This document shows positions 22,423 to 32,620 of a stretch of 64,000 nucleotides of DNA, one piece after another. How positions within the stretch are numbered: the first letter of the stretch is position 1; the number at the start of each line of letters is the position of its first letter. A model generated the notes under the pieces. The model was not told the DNA's origin. It saw only the letters and a program-made list of their open reading frames with translations, and made no database searches. This stretch comes from Dryomyza anilis. Lineage: Eukaryota > Arthropoda > Insecta > Diptera > Dryomyzidae. Location: the NCBI GenBank assembly GCA_951804985.1, contig OX638134.1, positions 83,617,679-83,681,678 of the forward strand, given 5' to 3'. The translations under genes were made by a program, and so were the position numbers.

Positions 22423-23459
22423 TGTTTGTCGTCTAATAACTTTAGGCCTTTGTGAGTTATTTGCACATACAACCAAGTCATGCACTCGAATCGCAATGAT
22501 CTTGAACCGTGCGTGTTGTGCATAAATTAGAGAAGCGCACTATGTTTGCTTTTTTATGTTATTTTTTTATTTTTCGTTCAATTATACGTCATGCACTTTG
22601 TCTCTATTTTTTGTGCAATTATTTAATACGCATGCGTAGAGCTTAAAATTACTTTTCTCAAGCACACAAAAAACATAAAAAAAAAACAAAATTAAAAAAA
22701 CATATTTACCCAATTGGAAATTATACAAGAGACATGGCTCTAATAGGGTAAATTTCGACTAGGTTATAGAACAAGAACAACTATAAAGAACAAATTGAAT
22801 ATATATTAATGGACAGTTTAATCTAAGAATAAAACTAACAACAAAATGTATTTTCAAAAATTAATTTTAAATTATTGATAAATACTCTACTGAGATGATT
22901 AATTTCCAAGGGTGAAATGTCATTCAAAACATTAACATGCTCTCACCAATTCATACCAATTTTAGCCTCTTGATTTTGAAATTTTCAAATATATAAATAT
23001 TTTTGTAAAACTTTAAATAAAGTCGTTGAATTTTAGTTCGATAACGCAATTTGAATAATGTGTATGGGCCATTCCACACCAAATCGGCCAGCGGTTGGAA
23101 CTCACCTTCTTCGATTTCAATAAAAATTAGGCAACTGATATGCATTGACCATTTTTTCTTTATTTTTTTCGACCTCTGCTTCCAGAGATACAGTGCTTCA
23201 ATGTTACAAAAGGTAATAGAACAGGATTTTAGAAAAATGAAGTTGTAAATTCTAAACTTTAACATGTGGCCCGTGATCATTATCCTTGCACTTCAAAATT
23301 GATGTCCTTAAAAAGGACCCTTTTTAAAATTTAATATAATGTATTTATTCATTTATATAATGAAATTGTTCATCACTGAACTATAGTTCATCATTTGGAA
23401 TAATATTAAAGCTTATCTGATTTGTTTGTATTTCCTCCATTGTATTAATTTGCCCTATG
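22423..23459. other. AT-rich stretch, no gene seen
   Basis: Contains a 25-bp remnant resembling joined MITE ends (CTCTAATAGGGTAAATTTCG at 22739). Two antiparallel ORFs at 22950-23280 overlap each other and show no domain. Confidence 0.4.
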
Positions 23460-23690
23460 CACCAGCGGGAAATCAATAGGTTTTCTTCGGGTTAACCCTA
23501 TTAGAGAAAACATAAATAATGTTTTGTCATAACGTTCACCATATTAGGATTTGCATTATATAAACAGTTAATGGTCTTGATGAGAGAGCTTAGTATATTG
23601 TATAGGAACCTAATCAGAAAAATCATTACTCCCCTTATATCGTAAAACGAAACGAGATTCGACAAAAATTCTAGTGACAGATGTTGCTTC
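23460..23690 (-). mobile_element. Diverged relative of the CCCTAATAG MITE, reverse orientation
   Basis: Matches the reverse complement of 17880-17990 over more than 100 bp, including CCCTATTAGAGAAAA, CATTAT-TAAACAGTTAATG and GTTTTC-TTGGGT. The ends are not cleanly defined, although TTCTAGTGACAG near 23672 may be the other terminus. Confidence 0.65.
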
Positions 23691-24179
23691 ATTTCGTCGT
23701 CATTTTTATTTAATTTAATACAAAAAAAATCACTTGCATTTTTGACACTTTTCGTTTCGTTTTCAAGACCATTATTATGAAGATTTTTTATGTGAAATTT
23801 CAGTATGAAATAAATATGAAATTCATTGGCCCATAATTATAGACAACTTACAATAAAATTTAAAATTAAAATCGAATTATTTGACAAATTTTGTATAAAA
23901 CATAATATCAAAAACCCGATTTTAATTTTAAAGTTAATTTGAAATTGTCTTATGTGCTAAGTTTATTTTTTTTAATAAATATTTTGTATTCAGAACTGTA
24001 TGTTTTCCGAACGACGAAAATGATGTGAAAATTACGTTAATATTATTTTAATTTCATGATATTTCACTTTTAAAATTCAGAATTGTTGTTTATGACGTCA
24101 TATTCATATAAGAGTATTTCGAATCAAAATACAAAGTGTCAAATAATCAAATAATATTAATTTAGAACTACTTTTTCCG

Positions 24180-24480
24180 GTGTCCGAACAAGGCAATGCT
24201 AGGATAAACCAAGCAATTACAGACTGCCCGATCGAGACCTATTCATGGCCCTTACAAAGTACCCAATAAGGTAAACTGCCTTACAAGGTGATCGTGAACC
24301 CAATTTGTTACCTCGTTTGGGCCTCGTCAGTGCCCAATTATCTGAAATAATGACATGATGAGTACATGAGCATGGCCACAGCAAAATTCTACTAAAGCTA
24401 GTAGAAATGTATCCAATTAAATAAGATATCACGTCGGAGGGTAGGGTTATGACAAGAGAAATAATTGATGATCTCTACCT
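24180..24480. mobile_element. Diverged relatives of the same MITE family, two ends abutting
   Basis: GC content rises (GCCCGATCGAGACC, GGGCCTCGTCAGTGCCC), as in the 17601-18028 element. TTCTACTAAAGCTAGTAGAAATG at 24388-24410 is a palindrome made of a right TIR directly followed by a left TIR, suggesting two copies back to back or a terminal rearrangement. Confidence 0.5.
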
Positions 24481-24642
24481 GTTCATGGTCTTAGAATAAT
24501 TTTCACTACACTTCCATTGAGAACACTTCAGATAATATTTTAATATGAAACCTTATGTCATAAACACATTCAAACTATGTATAAATATAAATTTGAAGGT
24601 ATACGAATTAATAATTAATTAGTTTTTATATATAAGTAAATA

Positions 24643-24926
24643 AAGGGTTTTTCAATAAGAGCGCTACAAACGTTTTTTTCAAGGCAACAAAAGTTTCTTT
24701 TGACATTTCTCTTCAGTAAGGTTTGCCATTTCATGATGGAAAGATATACGAGCCAACAACGAGTCGAAATTATTAAAATTTACTATCGAAATTCGAATTC
24801 GTATATCTTTCCATCATGAAATGGCAAACCTTACTGAAGAGAAATGTCAAAAGAGCGGCAAGAAATATAGCGTCGTTTGCTGTCCCTGTCGCTCTACATT
24901 TGTAGCGTCTCTGTTAAAAACCCCTT
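24643..24926. mobile_element. Mariner-derived hairpin MITE, 284 bp
   Basis: Flanked by TA on both sides. The left end AAGGGTTTTTCAATAAGAGC and the reverse complement of the right end AAGGGGTTTTTAACAGAGACGC are mariner-like TIRs that continue through CGCTACAAA. The inversion extends about 120 bp inward: the transposase start region (…RYTSQQRVEIIKIYYRNSNS) is followed at once by its own inverted copy (CATCATGAAATGGCAAACCT). It is an internally deleted foldback form of the element at 63296-63745. Confidence 0.88.
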
Positions 24927-25082
24927 TATATTGTATGCCAAAATAGATCTATAATACTATCACTTTTCTTACTATCATTGTGCAAATCATTCTTTAAGCT
25001 CTAAGACAATTTTAAAAATATTTAAAGATAGAAAATTGAAAATAGTCAAGTCAAAGTCCGAAATTCCAGTCGGACATTTTTT

Positions 25083-25710
25083 TTATACCCTACACTAAGA
25101 GTGAAAGGGTATATTCAGTTTGGTACGCCGTTTGAAACACCCAGAAGGAAGCATCTCCGTCTGTCTGTCCCTCTGTCTGTTGAAATCACGATTACAGAAA
25201 AAGTAGAAGAGCTAGAGCAATGAAACTTTAGATTTAAATTACTTATATATCTAAGCTGTCTGAACAAGAAAATGATCGGTCTATTGTGACCAGAAGACCG
25301 ACCATTTATGTTCAAATACCTCATATGAAATGTATATCTACAGATCAATTTTACTGTATACGTGCTTAGGTAAACTTTTTTTGATCAAATATATATTGAC
25401 TTCATGCTCAAATACATGAAAATAATGGTTTCCGGAGAAACGATTTGTGGTTCAAAAAAATCGAAATTCGGTACACCAACACATTTGTAAAAATGGGTAT
25501 CAAATTAATGAAAATTCTTCAGCGATTGAAAGTTTGTAGTTATTATTGGGATTCGTATACCTTGGTGACCTATATACCACTTTTAATGGTAACCACACAT
25601 ATGTGTAGGGTATTTATAGTCGGCCGACTACAATTTTGATAATCCTAACTATCATAATAACACCTACTTTAAAATTTCCCATGTGGTCTAACCTTCCCAA
25701 CTTGTTTTTG
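25083..25710 (+). repeat. Unclassified interspersed repeat, copy A
   Basis: Starts with a stem-loop (ATACCCTACACT … AGTGAAAGGGTAT), followed by GAAGGAAGCATCTCCG, a TCTG microsatellite and a long conserved body. It ends near CTAACCTTCCCAACTTG. The same order of blocks is found in copies B (31765-32620) and C (41422-42149, inverted). ORFs in it are short and not shared in frame, so it looks noncoding. It resembles the abundant 'TATACCC…GGGTATA' repeats of flies but was not classified. Confidence 0.85.
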
Positions 25711-27119
25711 ATTTAAGTTTGCTTTTTAAAATTATAAAATATTTTATTATTGGTTAATTCTCAAATCTTGGAAATTTTATTAACTAAAATATCAACGAAA
25801 TAGATAATTTCTTATATTTTTATTAGTTTTTTTTAAGTTGTTTTATTAAAATTAGTTGGGGAATTTTTTTATTATTTTTTTAATATACAGATAGTATAAA
25901 ATCTGTCATAAGTAAAAAATGTATGCAATTATTAATTTAGAAAACAAAAGAAAAAAAAATATAAAAAGTATAAAATAATTGCTATAGATCTTTTCTATAC
26001 TAATAAACATATGATGCATTAAAAATAATTATTAAACATATTTAATGGTGGGTGATTTTTGAGTAGTAGGTGTTTTTTTTGGGTGTGTATCGTGTGACTC
26101 TCTCAAGTCAATCACTGAATCGATTAGATTAGATCATTATTTTTGTATTGTTTGTAATTTGAGCAGGGTATTAAATTAATAATGTTAATCAAAAACCCAC
26201 ATCTTAGAATTATTTTAAGAACATTAATTTAATTTTGTTATTATTGAAGTCCAAGTCAATTATAATGCATAGCATTCAGATATGAATCAGCACCAATAAT
26301 GATAATAAAGTTTTATAATTTATAGAATTTCTGCACACATTTAGAACATTTGTAATTTCCTATGATTGAAAACATTTTTAAGTGCAATTAATAAAATTAA
26401 CTAATTAAAAAATATTTGTGGCTAATTTAAAAATTGTGTAATTTTCGTTTAAATTTGTTGCTAATTTGTTTTTGGGTTTTGTTAAAAAACTAATTTATTA
26501 GCAACTGCTTAATTTGCTATGTACATTACACAATTTAAGAACCTATAATATTCTCAGGTGCTGGCGACAACTAACAACACTCATAATGGGTTTGTTTAAC
26601 AAATTGTTTGAAGCCAGTCATTGGAAAAAAAAACACTTTTGTGGAATTTTGCAAAATTTGTGTTAAATTCTCAGATGACATTTTTTTTTTTATTGACACT
26701 TCAATGAATCACAATTTTTATTTGTCGGCACATTTTTGTGGCAGCTATAAATACGGTTGACAGACAGTCTAGATGAATTTGTATCGAGTTACAAATGAAA
26801 AATTGAGCGCAAACACGAAACACTTTTCAATGAGCACAGCGTATTCTAGGAATTTTTAGAAATACAACAAAAAAAATTCGAAATGATTTTGGATTGAGTT
26901 ACATATTGATCGGGTAACGCATTGAAAATAACATAAATAAAAAAACTAATAACTGTTATATAATTAGAAGAAAAGAGAACGTTAAACTTGATTTTTAAAA
27001 AGAATTTTAGAAAATAATACCCTAGCTAAATTTTGCAAAAGCGGTTCTCACAGCCATCTGTTCCCTATTCTCGTCATTGTATATTTCTCATCAAACTAGA
27101 ATAGTCTAGAAACAGTGAA
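25711..27119. other. AT-rich stretch, no gene seen
   Basis: Low-complexity AT sequence without repeat structure or splice-bounded frames. The nearest thing to a signal is a modestly GC-richer stretch at 26690-26830. Confidence 0.4.
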
Positions 27120-29795
27120 ATTTAAAAATTTTTAGAAATTTAATTTTTCACTAAAAATTCATTTTTTCACTAAAAATCCAATTTTTCACTAAAAATCAAT
27201 TTTTCTCTAAAAATTCAATTTTTCACTAAAAATTCAATTTTTCACTAAAAATTCAATTTTTCACTAAAAATTCAATTTTTCACTAAAAATTCAATTTTTC
27301 ACTAAGAATTCAATTTTTCACTAAAAATTCAAATTTTCACTAAAAATTCAATTTTTCACTAATAATTTAATTTTTCCCTAAAAATTCAATTTTTCACTAA
27401 AAATTCAATTTTTCACTAAGAATTCAATTTTTCACTTAAAATTTAAATTTTCAATAAAAATTCAATTTTTCACTAAAAATTCAATTTTTCACTAAAAATT
27501 CAATTTTTCACTAAAAATTCAATTTTTCAATAAAAATTCAAATTTTCACTAACAATTCAAATTTTCACTAAAAATTCAAATTTTCACTAAAAATTCAAAT
27601 TTTCACTAAAAATTCAAATTTTCACTAAAAAATTCAAATTTTCACTAAAAAATTCAAATTTTCACTAAAAATTCAATTTTTCACTAAAAATTCAAATTTT
27701 CACTAAAAATTCAAATTTTCACTAAAAATTCAATTTTTCACTATATATTCAAATTTTCACTAAATATTAAAATTTTCATTAAAAATCATATTTTTCACTA
27801 AAAATTAAATATTTCACTAAAAGTTGAATTTTTCACATAAAATTCAATTTTTTACTAAAAATTAAATTTTTCACTATAAATTTAATTTTTCACAAAAAAT
27901 TTAGTTTTTCACTAAAAATTCAATTTGTCATTAAAAATTCAATCTCTCACTAAAAATTTAATTTTTCACTAAAAATTCAATTTTTTACTAAAAATTCAAT
28001 TTTTTACTAAAAATTCAATTATTCACTAAAAAATTAAAATTTTCACTAAGAATTCAATTTTTAAAAATTCAAATTTTCACTAAAAATTCAAATTTTCACT
28101 AAAAATTCAAATTTTCACAAAAAAAATCAAATTTTCACTAAAAAATTCAAATTTACAATAAAAATTTAATATTTCACTAAAAATTCAAATTTTCACTATC
28201 AATTCAAATTTTCACTAAAAATTCAAATTTTCACTAAAAATTCAATTTTTCACTATATATTCAAATTTTCACTAAATATTAAAATTTTCATTAAAAATCA
28301 TATTTTTCACTAAAAATTAAATATTTCACTAAAAGTTGAATTTTTCACATAAAATTCAATTTTTTACTAAAAATTAAATTTTTCACTATAAATTTAATTT
28401 TTCACAAAAAATTTAGTTTTTCACTAAAAATTCAATTTGTCATTAAAAATTCAATCTCTCACTAAAAATTTAATTTTTCACTAAAAATTCAATTTTTTAC
28501 TAAAAATTCAATTTTTTACTAAAAATTCAATTATTCACTAAAAAATTAAAATTTTCACTAAGAATTCAATTTTTAAAAATTCAAATTTTCACTAAAAATT
28601 CAAATTTTCACTAAAAATTCAAATTTTCACAAAAAAAATCAAATTTTCACTAAAAAATTCAAATTTACAATAAAAATTTAATATTTCACTAAAAATTCAA
28701 ATTTTCACTATCAATTCAAATTTTCACTAAAAATTCAAATTTTCACTAAAAATTCAATTTTTCACTATATATTCAAATTTTCACTAAATATTAAAATTTT
28801 CATTAAAAATCATATTTTTCACTAAAAATTAAATATTTCACTAAAAGTTGAATTTTTCACATAAAATTCAATTTTTTACTAAAAATTAAATTTTTCACTA
28901 TAAATTTAATTTTTCACAAAAAATTTAGTTTTTCACTAAAAATTCAATTTGTCATTAAAAATTCAATCTCTCACTAAAAATTTAATTTTTCACTAAAAAT
29001 TCAATTTTTTACTAAAAATTCAATTTTTTACTAAAAATTCAATTTTTTACTAAAAATTCAATTATTCACTAAAAAATTAAAATTTTCACTAAGAATTCAA
29101 TTTTTTACTAAAATTTTTTTTAAATTCAAATATTTAGATTAAATTTTCCACTAAAAATTTAATTTTTTATTAAAAATTTTATTGATCACAAAAATTGAAT
29201 TTTTCACTAAAAATTCAATTTTTACCTAAAAATTCAATTCTTCAATTAAAATTCAATTTTTCACTTAAAATTCAATTTTTCATTAAAAATTCAATTTTTC
29301 ACAAAATATTTAATTTTTCATTAATAATTCAATTTTTCACTAAAAATTTAATTTTTCACTAAGAATTCAATTTTTCACTAAAAATTTAATTTTCACTCAA
29401 AATTCGATTTTTCACTCAAATATTTACTTTAGATTAAATTTTCCACTAAAAATTAATTTTTCACTAAAAATTCAATTTTTATTAAAAGTTCCATTTTTCA
29501 CAAAAAATTTAATTTTTTATTAAAAATTTAATTGTTCACTAAAAATTGAATTTTTCACTAAAAACTCAAAATGTTCACTAAACATTCAATTTTTACCTAA
29601 AAATTCAATTCTTCAATTAAAATTCATATTTTCACTTAAAATTCAATTTTAAATTAAAAATTCAATTTTTCACTAAGAATTCAAATTTTCACTAAAAATT
29701 TAATTTTTTTAATTAAAAAATCAATTTTTATTTAAGAAATCATTTTTCAATTAAATTCTATTTTTCTCTATAAATTAAAATTTTCACTAAAAAAA
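27120..29795 (-). repeat. 19-bp satellite array, family 1, inverted orientation
   Basis: Tandem AATTTTTCACTAAAAATTC monomers, the reverse complement of the family-1 unit. This is the only family-1 array in this orientation. The central part has a higher-order structure (27741-29103). Confidence 0.97.
27741..29103 (-). repeat. Higher-order repeat of 512 bp within the satellite
   Basis: The marker CTATATATTCAAATTTTCAC occurs at 27741, 28253 and 28765, spaced exactly 512 bp apart. The intervening monomer variants follow the same order in each copy (for example TTTAGTTTTTCACTAAAAAT, CAATCTCTCAC, CAATTATTCAC). The third copy is partial and has one extra TTTTTTACTAAAAATTCAA monomer near 29040. Confidence 0.95.
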
Positions 29796-31160
29796 TAAAA
29801 TAACCAGAATTCGAGGAATACGTATTTTAAATCTAAAACTTCATTAAAAATTGTTCAAAGAATGATAAAGGCATTGAAAAAATAAATAAAATTAATTAAA
29901 GCGCTAAAGCGCGCTTTTGTTGACTGACAGCAGCTGTCAATTTTTGCGCCAAATCTGTTGTGGGTTGACCAGTAGTTGTCATTGTTGTTGTTATATTTGC
30001 CGCATAGCCATAATTATGCTTGTTGTTTTTATATGTTTCGATTGGTCGGTTGAACGCTTTGGTCGGTATGGATTTTTTTGATTCATGTGATTTTTTATTT
30101 CATTAATATTGTTTAGCATTTCCTGCAAACTAATAACAACAATATGTTGCTGATGTATTAAGTGATTGTTGGTGTTGCTGTTGCCTATTACCGGCAACAA
30201 TTGCTAAAAGTCTGCATGGCAATAGTGGGCGTTTTAAGTAGATTAATACTTAAGCCACTTCGCAGACATTGGCTTAAAAATCAGCGACACGGATTAACAG
30301 CTGTTGTTGGTATCAAAAATTAAATTTAAAGCTGCTTAAAAATGTTTTAAACTTTTTTTTTATTATTTTTGTTTCATATTTTTTCAAAAATAAATATTTA
30401 AATATTTAACTAGTGCAAATTGCAGCAAGTAGCGAAATACATTAAGCAGCAACATGTTTATTGCAAGCGACATGTGTTGAAACGATACCTGCAACGTTAA
30501 ACCTTGTTAACGATTGTTGCGGCAACGCGCCCTCATTCCAATTATGTGCGAAATCATCAATTAACGTTGACATGGCAAAACACATCGACAGATTTAAACA
30601 ATACTTAATTTTTAGATTAATTGATTTTAAAAAAAATTTAAAAATTTACAAACAAAATATTATAATTAAAAACATATCAATTAAAAAGAATTTCAACGTG
30701 AAAATGTATGTTGTAAAATTTACTACAATGTATGTATTTGTTTTGAAAAGTTTAATGCTATTACATGTTTTTTTTTAGTATTTTAGTAGATTTATAATTA
30801 TTTGAAATTACACAATATATCACATATTCGTGTATATATTCTGCCTTCAAAGCGTTTCGGTCAGAAGATTGGTTCGAAATACGCCTTTGGTTTGAACTTA
30901 AAATAATTATAAAACAAAGAAAACAATTACATACTACTTTTTAGTAGAAAACGAATTTCTAATACATTGTGTAGTAACATAATATCAAGTAAACATTTAT
31001 ATATTAAAAAAAGAAATGTAGTAGAATTATTACAAAGTATTTTCAATGAGCATGTTAATAGCACATATTATTCATAATTAGTACAAGTGAAAAATCAATC
31101 CATAAAACCACGTGATGTCTGTGTGTCGTCAGAACTATTGATGATAAATATTATTTCCAA
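29796..31160. other. Non-satellite stretch with opa-like runs, no gene seen
   Basis: 29900-30310 is less AT-rich with TTGTTG and CAGCTGTC words. The ORFs at 29991-30200 and 30461-30778 lack recognisable domains, and the second degenerates into Lys/Ile-rich AT sequence. It is probably noncoding. Confidence 0.4.
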
Positions 31161-31450
31161 CTCTATTGTCAGGAAATATATTTGCTATACACAACATAGA
31201 ATGCAGTAAAAATAGATTTAGAAAAAATTAATGCAGTTGTAGTAACTTTTATTCATACTTCTGGAAGTTTAAAAAAATTTTGAATGTTCAATATAAATTA
31301 AGTAACTCTATTGTCAGGAAATATATTTGCTATACACAACATAGAATGCAGTAAAAATAGATTTAGAAAAAATTAATGCAGTTGTAGTAACTTTTATTCA
31401 TACTTCTGGAAGTTTAAAAAAATTTTGAATGTTCAATATAAATTAAGTAA
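31161..31450 (+). repeat. Two identical 145-bp direct tandem copies
   Basis: The unit starting CTCTATTGTCAGGAAATATA occupies 31161-31305 and is repeated base for base at 31306-31450. No difference was seen between copies, so it is either a very recent duplication or an assembly duplication. Confidence 0.95.
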
Positions 31451-31499
31451 CATTTTGTACAGAAATGCAGTAAAATAATGTATTAATTTCCTTACCAAA

Positions 31500-31690
31500 A
31501 TAACTACATCAATGTAGTAAAACTAAATCAATGTTGTAAAACTACACAAATTGAGAAAAACTATATCAATGTAGTATAACTACGTAGTAAAACGACATAA
31601 ATATAGTAAAACGTCATCAATGTAGTAAAACGACATCAATGTAGTAAAACGACATCATTGTAGTAAAACGACATCAATGTAGTATAAATA
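31500..31690 (+). repeat. 19-bp tandem repeat (CATCAATGTAGTAAAACGA)
   Basis: About nine variable copies, the last five nearly perfect (31600-31685). The GTAGTAAAA word also appears in the neighbouring 145-bp unit, so the two may share an origin. It is unrelated in sequence to the 19-bp satellite. Confidence 0.85.
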
Positions 31691-31764
31691 AATATATTTG
31701 ATTTTGGATATAAATCAAATAAAGACATTTTTCTATCTTTTGTAACATAGTATTTTTAGTTGAT

Positions 31765-32620
31765 GTATATTTCAAATACCGTCTGTTGAAATCCCTACTA
31801 CTAAAACAATTGAAGAGTTAGATAAATAAAACTCATAATTTAGATTACATGTAGCCGCGGTAGCTCAGTGGTTAGTGCGTTGGACTGCGAGCCGAAAGGT
31901 CCCCGGTTCAAGCCTGGACTGGGGCTAACAACATCTTTTCATAGAAACATTTTTCTATACCGCGCTACCTCTCGTCAGTAAATGGCAAACCTACGAGAGT
32001 AAAACCATTGCCTATGAAAAAGCTCTCACCCGCCGTTCGGATTCGGCAATAAACTGTAGGTCCCACCACTTTGAGTACAAATATAACACGCACAGCTCAA
32101 AATGGTGAGAGAGCTCGGCCGAAGTTCTATACAGGACTGTAGCGCCAAACTATTATTATTATTAATTTAGATTACATATATACCTGTATGTGCAAAAAAA
32201 TTGGGCAGATCGGTTCAAATACCTCTTATTAAACTTACATCTACAGATCAATTTTACTGTATATGTGTGTATAGATAAACTTTTTTTGTCAAATATATAT
32301 TGAAGTCATACTCAAATACACGAAAATAATGTGTTCCGCCGATACGACTTGTGGTTCCCAAAAAAAATATCGAAATTCGATACACCTACCCTTTTGTAAA
32401 TATGGGTATCAAATGAATGGACATTCTTCAGCGATTGAAATTTTGTAATTATTTTCAGGATTCGTATACCCTGGTGACCAATATACCACTTTGTATTGTA
32501 ACCACACATATGTGTAGGGTATTTATAGTCGGCTTAGATCGACTATAATTTTGATAATTCTAACTATCATACTAACACCAAATTTAAAATTTCCCATGTA
32601 ATCTAACCTTCCTACCTGGT
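31765..32620 (+). repeat. Unclassified interspersed repeat, copy B, split by a SINE
   Basis: Matches copy A from the CTGTTGAAATC block onwards to AATCTAACCTTCCTACCTGG. It lacks the 5' stem-loop. It is interrupted at 31851-32163 by a SINE, whose target duplication (AATTTAGATTACAT) is copy-B sequence. Hence the repeat was in place before the SINE. Confidence 0.85.
31851..32163 (+). mobile_element. tRNA-derived SINE, copy 1 (313 bp, 14-bp target duplication)
   Basis: The head GCCGCGGTAGCTCAGTGGTT … CCCCGGTTCAAGCC has the A box (GGTAGCTCAGTGG) and B box (GGTTCAAGCC) of a tRNA-type RNA polymerase III promoter. A ~230-bp unrelated body follows (ACCGCGCTACCTCTCG … GAGAGCTCGGCCGAAG), and the tail is (ATT)n. 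The perfect repeat AATTTAGATTACAT at 31837-31850 and 32164-32177 sets the ends. Two further copies are at 47158-47468 and 62641-62954, both on the minus strand. Presumably it is mobilised by a LINE; the partner is unknown. Confidence 0.95.

Noticed and set aside
31851..31925. A functional tRNA gene
   Set aside because: A and B boxes are present, but the anticodon stem is poorly paired, the unit continues into a conserved body with an (ATT)n tail, and the same unit recurs three times: it is a SINE head.
32130..32163. Shared 3' end between the SINE and the I-like LINE
   Set aside because: TCTATACAGGACTGTAGCG loosely resembles the LINE end TCTATTCAGGTCGCAGTG, but the tails differ in sense (ATT versus TAA) and the second LINE copy does not improve the match.
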